Assembly: GCA_937898415.1 (NCBI GenBank)
Contig: CALDLA010000171.1
Location: 62,001-126,000, forward strand
Direction: 5' to 3'
DNA length: 64,000 bases
Source: an uncultured Prevotellaceae bacterium
GTDB taxonomy: Bacteria; Bacteroidota; Bacteroidia; Bacteroidales; Bacteroidaceae
Positions 54,572-62,894 of the stretch are shown one piece after another. The notes beneath the pieces are model-generated. The model was not told the origin of the DNA. It saw only the letters and a list, made by a program, of their open reading frames with translations, and searched no databases. The translations under genes were made by a program, and so were the position numbers. The number at the start of each line of letters is the position of its first letter. Position 1 is the first letter of the stretch.

Positions 54572-54592
54572 ACGGGATAAATGGCGTAATAG

Positions 54593-55027
54593 TCAGAAGA
54601 GTTCTTCAGACTGCTGATGGGGTTCAATCTGGATAGGGCCACGTTTCTTCTCGTACTTGGCGATGCACTTGGTGAACATACTTTCAACGACCGCCCTGAC
54701 AGTCAAATGCTCCTGCCAGGCGATAGCCCTGACCTTTGCTATGAGGTCTTTGTCACAGATGCAAGAGAAGTGCCCGACTTTATCTGTGGTCACACCATCG
54801 GTGCAGCCATCGGCCGTCCTTCTTCGCCCACGTTTGCGGACAGACTTCTCTGCCGTATCAGGTTCACACTTTTCCTGCTTGGGCTGTTGCTCGGATGCTG
54901 CTTGGGGAACTGCTTCACTCTGCTCATTAATGGCAGAAGCGTCTTCCTGACTATTCTGCGGAACTGTATTCTGCTCTGTTGATGGCTTTTTTCCGAAGAT
55001 TTCATTGAAAGCGTTGTCTGGATCCAT
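54593..55027 (-). CDS. DUF3408-like DNA-binding protein of a mobile element
   Basis: 144 residues. The N-terminal 75 are low complexity (Gln, Glu, Ser, Pro), then a basic patch VRKRGRRRTADG, then a compact C-terminal domain (HFSCICDKDLIAKVRAIAWQEHLTVRAVVESMFTKC in outline) that resembles the ribbon-helix-helix-type DUF3408 domain of Bacteroides conjugative elements. It overlaps the ParA-like fragment upstream by 1 nt (TAATG), a usual ParA-then-partner arrangement. It may bind the CTATA-rich stretch downstream (inference). Confidence 0.65.
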   Translation of the reverse strand: MDPDNAFNEIFGKKPSTEQNTVPQNSQEDASAINEQSEAVPQAASEQQPKQEKCEPDTAEKSVRKRGRRRTADGCTDGVTTDKVGHFSCICDKDLIAKVRAIAWQEHLTVRAVVESMFTKCIAKYEKKRGPIQIEPHQQSEELF

Positions 55028-55443
55028 TATTCTACACCTCCTTCCTGCAACTCATTGATAATGGGTTCAAAGGCATACTTGACTGCATTCCTCTGATAGG
55101 TAGTCAGCGGAAGCAGCGTATTGTAGTCGCTGATGACCACGCTTCGCTTTACTCTTGGGGTTACGGTGCCATAGGCTTTCAGCAGTTCAATGGCCTTGTC
55201 TCTTTCCAACTGGAGGTGTTCACGCCTTTCCTCGACTGAAACTATGCCATTCGGGACGAAGAACATCTTCGCTGCGAAGTGAGCCTTGAATGTCTCACAG
55301 AACATCTGCGTGGCATCAAGGGTGTCGCTGTCATAGTGAATAGGTACCACTGCAATATCTGCATTGGAATAGATGACTTCGAGGTTCGGGTCAACGAGGT
55401 TGCCCGGACAGTCAATATTTAAAAATATGGCTTTAAAGAGCCA
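55027..55443 (-). pseudogene. 5'-truncated ParA-family ATPase of a conjugative element
   Basis: The open frame begins after a stop at 55446 and lacks a start. It opens at AIFLNIDCPGNLVDP, which is the ParA switch II/Walker B region, so the P-loop half is missing. The rest continues normally (SNADIAVVPIHYD, MFFVPNGIV, SVVISDYNTLLPLTTYQR) to the stop at 55027. The break lies within 30 bp of MITE copy 2, suggesting deletion or insertion removed the 5' end. A GTG at 55350 could start a shorter peptide but is unlikely to give function. Related to TraA-type ParA proteins of Bacteroides conjugative transposons. Confidence 0.75.
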
Positions 55444-55472
55444 TCACACTGAAATCTCTATATTAATGAAAT

Positions 55473-55731
55473 TAAAGTTTCCCACCTTTTCAAAACGCCC
55501 ACAAACAAAGGGGTTCTGAAATCTTTGCATCACGAGAATGCCCGTAAACAAAGGATTTTAACACAGACATAATGAATGTTAATGAAATAGAGAATGAATA
55601 CCAATGTTCCCGAAAGTCCCCATTAATAGGGAGAAGTGCATTTGTGAAATACTACGCAAAAATGTTAAAGATGCGCTTATTTTCTGGAAACGCCTTTATA
55701 TAAAGGGATTTCTGAGGATGGGAAACTTTAG
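55473..55731. mobile_element. MITE-like element, copy 2, with 10-bp target duplication
   Basis: Nearly identical to copy 1 and in the same orientation. The left terminus is TAAAGTTTCCCACC and the right is GATGGGAAACTTTAG. It is flanked by the direct repeat TTAATGAAAT (55463-55472 and 55732-55741), a 10-bp target-site duplication. Non-coding, so it must be moved by a transposase elsewhere. Confidence 0.82.
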
Positions 55732-55759
55732 TTAATGAAATCATTCCTAAAGCAAATTC

Positions 55760-56737
55760 TCATGGCATCGTTGCCGTTAAGAAAGTGGCGTTACCAAAGA
55801 TATAAAGGATGTTTTCGCTGGCAGGGACGAGGATAGTCTCACCCTGACGGATGTCGATGCCGTTGATGTTGGCATTGCCCCATAGACAGACGACGATGAC
55901 GAACGAGTCGCAGTGGAAGTCTATCTGCTGTGCGACTTGTACGACCACTCGATGTACCACGAAATGTGGGCAGTTGATGAGTTGTGAAATGGGTTTCGTA
56001 CTGTCGTAGGACGTGCGATAAGCAGGCCATACCTGATAGTCGATGGCTTGTTTGGCCTGCTCAATGTGCAGTTCGCGAGGGTTGCCATGCTCGTCTTTGC
56101 GTCCGAAGTCATAGACGCGATAGGTTATGTCGCTTGTCTGCTGTATTTCTGCCAAGAAGTTGCCGGCCCCTATGGCATGCAGTCGGCCTGCTGGCAGGAA
56201 ATAGAGGTCGCCCTCATGAGCCTCGTGGGTGGCAATGACATCCTGCATGGGTGAGCGCCCGTTTTGGGGTTCGGCAGTAGCCAGCTGCTCGTATTCATCG
56301 GGGGTAATACTCTTCGAGAGTCCTGCATAGATTTTTGACCCTACATCACTCTTGATGATATACCACATCTCCGTTTTGCCTTGACAGCCATGGCGTTCCA
56401 TAGCCAGCTTGTCGTCTGGGTGCACCTGAACACTGAGATCCTGTCGTGAGTCGATGAATTTTACCAAGAGTGGAAATTGGTTGCCGTACTTTTTGTAGAC
56501 CTTTTGGCCTACGAGCAGGCCTTTGTATTTGTCGATCAGTTCGACAAGTGTGAGACCTTCGTCCACATCGTCAATAAGTCCACGGTTGATAGCCACGCTT
56601 TCATGGCCTGGCACGCCGCTGATTTCCCAACTTTCGCCCACATTGGGCTGGGCATTGAAGATGCCTTTGAAAGGTGCAATCTGATAGCCGCCCCAGATGG
56701 TGGTCTTCAGATACGGTTGAAATTTGTATGGTTTCAT
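55760..56737 (-). CDS. manA: Mannose-6-phosphate isomerase, class I
   Basis: 325 residues, the short form common in Bacteroidetes. The zinc site is visible: SVQVHPDD, KTEMWY and GRLHAIG. The start MKPYKFQPYLKTTIWGG is typical. The enzyme converts mannose-6-phosphate to fructose-6-phosphate, feeding mannose released by the operon into glycolysis. It is the last gene of the mannan operon, 21 bp after the GH2 gene. MITE copy 2 lies 28 bp beyond its stop. Confidence 0.93.
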   Translation of the reverse strand: MKPYKFQPYLKTTIWGGYQIAPFKGIFNAQPNVGESWEISGVPGHESVAINRGLIDDVDEGLTLVELIDKYKGLLVGQKVYKKYGNQFPLLVKFIDSRQDLSVQVHPDDKLAMERHGCQGKTEMWYIIKSDVGSKIYAGLSKSITPDEYEQLATAEPQNGRSPMQDVIATHEAHEGDLYFLPAGRLHAIGAGNFLAEIQQTSDITYRVYDFGRKDEHGNPRELHIEQAKQAIDYQVWPAYRTSYDSTKPISQLINCPHFVVHRVVVQVAQQIDFHCDSFVIVVCLWGNANINGIDIRQGETILVPASENILYIFGNATFLTATMP

Positions 56738-56758
56738 CTATACAATCAGTTTGTTTTA

Positions 56759-59371
56759 CTAATATGGTGATATGTTGTTCAACTCTTCCATTTGTTTCTC
56801 GTTCACCTTGGTTGTGAAGAGTAAATGAAGCTGGTCGGCGGTGATGGCCGTGGCTGGAGCAAAGTCTGGGGAATGCATATAATTCAGCACACTGGCATAG
56901 AACTGCCGGCCTTCGGGATACCGGGCTGCCTGTTCCAAATTGCTCATGACTATGAGCAGGCGGCCCTTACCCACTTGGAACTCGAAGACAAACCCCAGCT
57001 TGTGGTTGCGCTCAATATTGTCGATGACCTGTACTATTGGACGGTAGTCCTTGTTCGTATGATCCAGGATGAAGGGATGGCTTGCCTTCACGACGGGGAA
57101 CCACTGCCACGATGTATGCTCGTCGGTGGGGAAATTGCTGAACAGCGGATGCTTTGGGTCGCAGAGCAGACCGAGCGTGCCGGGCGACACTGGCTTCTTG
57201 TTGTTCTCCGAGATAGTCTTGAACATCCGATAGTTCCAATAGTCATTCTGGAACAGCCCGCCCACGCACAGCTCCGTTGAGTCTGGTGTCAGCAGCACCT
57301 TGGCTCCTTTCTGCAGCTTGCTGACGATGTCGTCGGTCAGTTCATTGGCCATCACGATGCCCTTCTTGTTAAGCTTCACGTCGTTGGGATAGGCCCATAG
57401 GTCATAGCTGTTACGATAGTCGCCTGTTTGCAGCATCAGCTTTAGCTGTGTGGCCTGTTTCAGATGCTTTAGATCGATGTCTATAGCACCGACATCGAGT
57501 AGTCCCTCGCCGTCGGGGATGCTCAGTTCGCCATGCTGTCCTGCGCACTCCCATCTTACCTTAGTATTGTATAGTGAACCGCCGCTATAGTTGGCCACCT
57601 GTATCTTTCCGTGAATGCCCTCGCTGAAGGTGAAGCAATAGGCATCGCTTACCAGCAGCGGCACTACGGGGGAGCAGAATTGCCGCCACTCGCTCTGCGT
57701 ACAGATGCCCTTGGAGTCCATGAAGGCATCGAGTATGCCCACGTAGGCCGAACCCTGTCCGGGATAGTCCTGAAGGTCTAGCAGCTGGAAACCTGCCATA
57801 TTGGGTGTGCGCAGGTCCATCTCGATGTCCTGCTTATAAAGCAGATACGCCCATCGGCCACTGGCGCAATGAAAGGCTTCGGCCTGATCGGCCATGCCTG
57901 CATCAGCAAGCCGCTGACGGAATACCTCCATGTTGCATGGCCGCAGCACGCCTGTGTATTTGCTGATTTCGTTATAGTCAGGATAAGTTTGGAATTGTGC
58001 CGTCTCGTGGCTGATGACGGGGACACTGCTCCGCGAACAGCCTTCTTCGAAGTTCATCTTTGCATTGGGTCGGAAGTGATTGATCATGCCTCCGTCGAAT
58101 GCGTCGGCAAACGAGAAAGAACCGCGTGTATGGGTGTCGTAGCTGCCCCAGGCTATTCCCGACGTGTCATCGCCTACCCGTAGCCTTTCACCGCCCACCC
58201 GGCATGTGGTGAAATAGTCCATACCGGGCTTCACTCCCTGGTAGCCTAAGTAATAGTTTGAGCCAAAGGTATAGAGTTTGTCAGGAGCTATGCTGCGGAA
58301 GTCATCGACGAACGCTTTCATCTTGTCGATACTCCCCCATAGCTCATTGCCCAAGGCAAACATACGGAACGAGCGGTGATGGCCGTACCAGCGCAGAATG
58401 TTCACGCCTTCCTTGTGCAGAAAGGTCATCAGCACGCTGTCCTTGTCGTCGAAGTCACCCCAAAAGGGGAGCTCCGGTTGAAGAATGATGTTCAGCGAGT
58501 CGGCAGCGGCAAAGGCGGCCTCGGGTGGGCACCAGCTATGAAAACGCACGTGATTGATGCCATAGTCTGCACAACGTTGCAGATATCCGGCCCACGATGC
58601 ATAATCCATAGGCACATGTCCCGTCAGTGGCCAGACACAGGCATCGTGCTTGCCTCGAAGGAAAATGCGGTGACCATTCTGACAGAATTGAGAATCGAGA
58701 ATCGTTAATGGTGAATGGTGAATGGTGTCTGGTTGGTTGACACGGAAATCCGCCCTTCTAAGCTCTATCTTTCCGATAATGCCGTTCCAGTTGGTCTGGG
58801 TATCTTCTGTGCAGGCATGACTGTTGGCATAGAGTTGTTGGGGAATATGGCTTCCATTGTCTACCATGATGGTGAGCGTGTGTCGGCCTGAAGCCAGTGG
58901 CTGTGGAAGTGTGTATAGCTGTGGGGTTGAAATGTCGTTATTGCAGGATATAAGCGCTCCGTCCATATAGACTTCCGTGTACTTGGTACGTTCTAATAGG
59001 AGTACGACGGACTCGTCGGCCCATTCCTGTGGGATTTCTATTTCACGGCTATACCATGCTTTCCCCTTGTAGGCATAGCGACGGCTCAGGTGGGTGGTCT
59101 CGTCGAAACGGTTCAGGGGCGTCCCTTTCTGATTTGTATCGGTGGTGCCGGGTAGAGTCACTACTTCTGAGAATAGCGATGCCGCTGTCATCGTGCCGTC
59201 AGGGTCGAGGGCAAAGTGCCATTGGCCAGCCAGACTGATGGTCGTATCGTCAGTTCCAGCCATTCTTGCGTTCCTATCGGTAGCAAGCGTTTCGCGATGA
59301 CCTGCTGACGCGACTACCCGTAGCCCTTCCAGGCATAAAAGGCTGCAAAGTATGATGATCGTCTTTCTCAT
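56759..59371 (-). CDS. Exported GH2-family glycoside hydrolase (beta-mannosidase-like)
   Basis: 870 residues with a signal peptide (MRKTIIILCSLLCL, cleavage near VASA). The GH2 architecture is clear: an N-terminal sugar-binding domain (LAGQWHFALDPDG, AWYSREIEIP), a TIM barrel with the acid/base pair FALGNELWG, and the probable nucleophile in VISHETAQF. GH2 includes beta-mannosidases and beta-galactosidases; a beta-mannosidase or side-chain role is suggested only by the surrounding mannan genes. A ~250-residue C-terminal extension follows. Overlaps the epimerase gene by 4 nt. Confidence 0.85.
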   Translation of the reverse strand: MRKTIIILCSLLCLEGLRVVASAGHRETLATDRNARMAGTDDTTISLAGQWHFALDPDGTMTAASLFSEVVTLPGTTDTNQKGTPLNRFDETTHLSRRYAYKGKAWYSREIEIPQEWADESVVLLLERTKYTEVYMDGALISCNNDISTPQLYTLPQPLASGRHTLTIMVDNGSHIPQQLYANSHACTEDTQTNWNGIIGKIELRRADFRVNQPDTIHHSPLTILDSQFCQNGHRIFLRGKHDACVWPLTGHVPMDYASWAGYLQRCADYGINHVRFHSWCPPEAAFAAADSLNIILQPELPFWGDFDDKDSVLMTFLHKEGVNILRWYGHHRSFRMFALGNELWGSIDKMKAFVDDFRSIAPDKLYTFGSNYYLGYQGVKPGMDYFTTCRVGGERLRVGDDTSGIAWGSYDTHTRGSFSFADAFDGGMINHFRPNAKMNFEEGCSRSSVPVISHETAQFQTYPDYNEISKYTGVLRPCNMEVFRQRLADAGMADQAEAFHCASGRWAYLLYKQDIEMDLRTPNMAGFQLLDLQDYPGQGSAYVGILDAFMDSKGICTQSEWRQFCSPVVPLLVSDAYCFTFSEGIHGKIQVANYSGGSLYNTKVRWECAGQHGELSIPDGEGLLDVGAIDIDLKHLKQATQLKLMLQTGDYRNSYDLWAYPNDVKLNKKGIVMANELTDDIVSKLQKGAKVLLTPDSTELCVGGLFQNDYWNYRMFKTISENNKKPVSPGTLGLLCDPKHPLFSNFPTDEHTSWQWFPVVKASHPFILDHTNKDYRPIVQVIDNIERNHKLGFVFEFQVGKGRLLIVMSNLEQAARYPEGRQFYASVLNYMHSPDFAPATAITADQLHLLFTTKVNEKQMEELNNISPY

Positions 59372-60561
59372 GCGAATCGTTCAAGTATCTCCAGACACAT
59401 ACGGCTGTTGTGGTAGGGACATTTCCAGAATCCGGCCTTGTCGTCGACGGTGTTGAGCGACCCGTCGCGATGACGACTCCAATACCACTCTCCATGCTTA
59501 TAGTCTATCAGGTTGTCCTTGATGTACTGCCATAGACGGAGGGCCTTTTCGAATGCCGATCCGTCATGGAAATGCTGGTAAATATTGAGAAAGCCTACCA
59601 CCGCTTCGGCCTGTACCCACCAATGGAGATCGTTGTCAATAGTACCTGACGTAAGATTGGCCTCATGGATCATGGAACCGTCGGCATTCAGTCCCTTTTC
59701 TGAGGCTCTCGCTACCATTTTCACAATCGGTTCCACTTTGTTTAGTACTTCTCTGTCGCCCAACACGAGTGCCGCCTCGTGCATCAGCCATGAACATTCG
59801 ATGTCATGGCCATAGCTCTCCAATTGCCCTGCGCCACGTGTCCAGTCCATGTCGAAAAAGAGGTCCAGATGACGTGTCTCGGGATTGAGTATCTTGTCTG
59901 TAAAGATACTGATGATGTTGCGCAGCGACATTTCCAATTCTGCCGAAGGCCACACACGATACAGGTTGGCATATGGCTCAATAATATGCAGATGCGTGTT
60001 CTGCGACTTGGGATAGTTGGCATCTTTCTCCGACAGGCGCATGTCGGTGATGGGCTGCCAGTCGCGGGTCATGGCCTCTATGTAGCCATTGTACTCACGG
60101 TCGAGGGCATGTTCTTCGATACAATGATACAATCGGATAGCCTGCATCAGTGCCTCCTTGTCGCCAGTGGCGCGGACGTATTCCGACAGGCCATAGATGG
60201 CAAAGCCGATGGCATAGGATTGCTTCTTCGTGTCCTTTGGCTGTCCATTGTAGTCCAGGCTCCAATATACGCCTCCATATTTCGGATCTATGAAATGGTC
60301 GATGAAATACCGTTTGGCCCGGTTGGCCATTTCCAAATAGACAGGCTTCCCCAATACCCGATAGGCAGCAGAGAAAGTCCACAAGATGCGGGCATTGAGT
60401 ATGGCTCCTTTGTCGGCATCTGCATGAAGCACATTGTCGTTGTCAATACGCCCGTAGAAGCCGCCATGCTCATCGTCCTGCATAAGTTCAATCCAGAAGC
60501 GAAGGATGTTGTACTCCAACACCTCGCGCACTTCCTGTTTCAATATCTTCATCTCTTTCAT
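59368..60561 (-). CDS. Mannobiose/cellobiose 2-epimerase (AGE family)
   Basis: 397 residues, cytosolic. The (alpha/alpha)6-barrel family motifs are present: QDDEHGGFYGRID, NTHLHIIEPYANLYR, GHDIECSWLMHEA (His and Glu of the active site) and KCPYHNSRMCLEI (the C-terminal catalytic His). It interconverts reducing-end glucose and mannose in beta-1,4-disaccharides. In mannan pathways it turns mannobiose into mannosylglucose for GH130, encoded next door. Overlaps the GH2 gene by 4 nt. Confidence 0.93.
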   Translation of the reverse strand: MKEMKILKQEVREVLEYNILRFWIELMQDDEHGGFYGRIDNDNVLHADADKGAILNARILWTFSAAYRVLGKPVYLEMANRAKRYFIDHFIDPKYGGVYWSLDYNGQPKDTKKQSYAIGFAIYGLSEYVRATGDKEALMQAIRLYHCIEEHALDREYNGYIEAMTRDWQPITDMRLSEKDANYPKSQNTHLHIIEPYANLYRVWPSAELEMSLRNIISIFTDKILNPETRHLDLFFDMDWTRGAGQLESYGHDIECSWLMHEAALVLGDREVLNKVEPIVKMVARASEKGLNADGSMIHEANLTSGTIDNDLHWWVQAEAVVGFLNIYQHFHDGSAFEKALRLWQYIKDNLIDYKHGEWYWSRHRDGSLNTVDDKAGFWKCPYHNSRMCLEILERFA

Positions 60562-60581
60562 TTATATGGGGCAAACATGGT

Positions 60582-61781
60582 TTACAAGTTTTTTGTGCGG
60601 TTCTTTGCGATGAGTCGCTTGATGGTCTCCACACTGGCCGAGGTAGTCAGTCCATCCTCGGGCGTGTTCATGCAGTAGTCGATGAGACGGTCGACACTTG
60701 ACACGGCCACGTGCATACGGGTATCGGCCGAAGCATAGTATATCAACACCCGTCCGTCATCGTCCATAATCCAGCCATTCGAGAAAGCCACATTCATCAC
60801 ATCACCGATATACTCGTCGCATTCAGGTGCAAGGAAGTAGCCGCCCGGCTGGGCAATGACGCGCGTGGGGTCATCGAGTGCCGTCATATACATATATAGT
60901 ACGTAGCGCAGGCCGTCTGCTGTCGCCCTCACACCGTGAGCTAGGTGCAACCAGCCCTTCGCGGTCTTCAATGGGTGCGGCCCTTCGCCGTTCTTCACCT
61001 CGGTGATAGTATGGTACTTGCGCTCATAGATAATCTTTTCATCCTTCACCTCGGCATGGGTGATATCATCGACGAGTCCCCAGCCTATGCCGCCGCCACT
61101 ACCTGTGTCGATGAAACCATCCTGCGGACGGGTGTAGAAAGCGTATTTCTTGCCATCGACAAATTCAGGGTGGAGCACCACATTACGTTGCTGGCTTCTG
61201 GACTTCAGGTCGGGCAACCGCTCCCATGTCTTCAAGTCTTTTGTCCTGGCTATGCCTGCTGTGGCCGTAGCTGCCGAGAGATTACCCGCCTGCGAGTCGT
61301 CGTGGCGCTCTGCACAGAACACGCCGTATATCCATCCGTCTTCGTGCTGTGTCAGTCGCATGTCATAGATGTTGGTAGCAGGAATCAATGCGTCGGGCAT
61401 GGTGACAGGCTCTTCCCAAAAGTGCCACTGGTCTATACCGTTAGGCGATTCAGCAACAGCAAAGAAGCTCTTGCGATCTGCTCCTTCCACGCGACACACC
61501 AACAGGTACTTGCCGTCCAACTTGATAGCTCCTGCATTGAGGACAGCATTCATCATGATGCGTTGCATCAGGTAAGGGTTGTCCTTCTCCGAGAAGTCAT
61601 AGCGCCACTCCAACGGCGTATGCTCGGCGGTCAGTATGGGGTACTGGTATTTCTCGTAGATACCGTTCTCTGCATAGCAGAGCGGCGAAGCCGAGCGTCC
61701 GCCCTCTACAGGGCTGTTCTTGCGTGCGAGTAGTGCCGCATGACGCTCGCGCAGTAGTTTTACTTTATCTTGAAAAGTCAT
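60582..61781 (-). CDS. GH130 family 4-O-beta-D-mannosyl-D-glucose phosphorylase
   Basis: 399 residues, cytosolic. Recognisable GH130 stretches are [72 protein letters not shown] and [12 protein letters not shown]. The length and the neighbouring epimerase fit the mannosylglucose phosphorylase subgroup (GH130_1). It releases mannose-1-phosphate and glucose without spending ATP. It lies 20 bp upstream of the epimerase gene and 12 bp after the GH26 gene. Confidence 0.93.
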   Translation of the reverse strand: MTFQDKVKLLRERHAALLARKNSPVEGGRSASPLCYAENGIYEKYQYPILTAEHTPLEWRYDFSEKDNPYLMQRIMMNAVLNAGAIKLDGKYLLVCRVEGADRKSFFAVAESPNGIDQWHFWEEPVTMPDALIPATNIYDMRLTQHEDGWIYGVFCAERHDDSQAGNLSAATATAGIARTKDLKTWERLPDLKSRSQQRNVVLHPEFVDGKKYAFYTRPQDGFIDTGSGGGIGWGLVDDITHAEVKDEKIIYERKYHTITEVKNGEGPHPLKTAKGWLHLAHGVRATADGLRYVLYMYMTALDDPTRVIAQPGGYFLAPECDEYIGDVMNVAFSNGWIMDDDGRVLIYYASADTRMHVAVSSVDRLIDYCMNTPEDGLTTSASVETIKRLIAKNRTKNL

Positions 61782-61793
61782 ATTTATATAGTT

Positions 61794-62885
61794 TTATTGG
61801 ATGATTCCCTTTAACGTATGCACATTTTTGCTGCTTACCATTTTGTTGAAGTCGTCGCCCCACGGCTCTCCAGGAACAGGACCGAAGAATTCCTCGCGGT
61901 AGTTGCGCCATAACAGGAAATAACTGATGGGGTAGCGGTCCATGACGGGTTGCAGTACACGGGTGTACCACGTCGAGTCCGTCATGTTCTTCAGACCACA
62001 CTCGGTCAGAGCCAACAGTTTGCCATGATTCTTGGCAAAGTCACTGAGGAAGTCAAGGTCGGCAGTCACCTGACTGACGAAATCCTCTTCCGTCCCCCAT
62101 TGATAGGCATCCTCGCCTATCAGCGTCACCCGGTCGTCGCCCGGATAGCGCTGCATGAAGCGTGCTTCTGTCCATTGGCCGTCGAGATTCGGCGAATAGC
62201 TCCACAGCAGGTTGTCGAAGCCGCGCTGCTGGAAGTCATCCTGCAACAGATTCCACAACTGCCTATATTCCTCTGCCGTACACAGTTTCTCGCCCCACCA
62301 GAACCACGAACCATTGTTCTCGTGCCAAGGACGGAAGATGATGGGCACAGGCCGCCCCTTGCTGTCGCTTAGCGTACTGATGAAGTCGGCCACGCGTCCC
62401 ATCCATTGCTGGAACTTCTCATGCTGACTGCCGCCGGGCAAAATGTTGCGCACCACGGTGGTGTCGCTGACATCCCAGGCCGTGCCACCCGTCAAGGGAT
62501 TGCGGGGATGCCACGAAAGGGTGACGATGCCGCCCCGCTCATGATGGGCTATCAACTCGTCATGGATTCGGGTGAAGGGAACGCTGTCCAGGTTCTTAGC
62601 GTCGCCCATCTCGATGCCGCCCAGGTCAAAGCCCATCACGGCAGGATAGTCGCCACAGGTCTCCTTCGTGTCGCTGCGCCCAAGTTCCGGCTTCGAGGCA
62701 TCTGCGATGCCCGACCAGTTGACGCCATAGAAAGGATCGTCCTGATGTCCCACCATATAGCCTCCAGCCTGTAAACCCTGCAACCGTTCCTCCAACTGCT
62801 CACTGACTGTCTTTTCCTTGACAGCATTCGTCCCGCAGGCTGTCAATATAACAGCCACAGCAGATAATAAAATACACTGTTTCAT
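61794..62885 (-). CDS. GH26 beta-1,4-mannanase, lipoprotein
   Basis: 363 residues with a lipobox (VILTAC17). GH26 signatures: GGYMVGHQDD, FDLGGIEM-like strand, IIFRPWHENNGSWFWWG with acid/base Glu189, and LLALTECGLKN with nucleophile Glu295. Anchored on the membrane, it cleaves internal beta-1,4-mannosidic bonds and probably releases mannobiose. It is 9 bp after the GH36 gene and first in line of the intracellular pathway's supply. Confidence 0.95.
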   Translation of the reverse strand: MKQCILLSAVAVILTACGTNAVKEKTVSEQLEERLQGLQAGGYMVGHQDDPFYGVNWSGIADASKPELGRSDTKETCGDYPAVMGFDLGGIEMGDAKNLDSVPFTRIHDELIAHHERGGIVTLSWHPRNPLTGGTAWDVSDTTVVRNILPGGSQHEKFQQWMGRVADFISTLSDSKGRPVPIIFRPWHENNGSWFWWGEKLCTAEEYRQLWNLLQDDFQQRGFDNLLWSYSPNLDGQWTEARFMQRYPGDDRVTLIGEDAYQWGTEEDFVSQVTADLDFLSDFAKNHGKLLALTECGLKNMTDSTWYTRVLQPVMDRYPISYFLLWRNYREEFFGPVPGEPWGDDFNKMVSSKNVHTLKGIIQ

Positions 62886-62894
62886 ATTGTTTCT

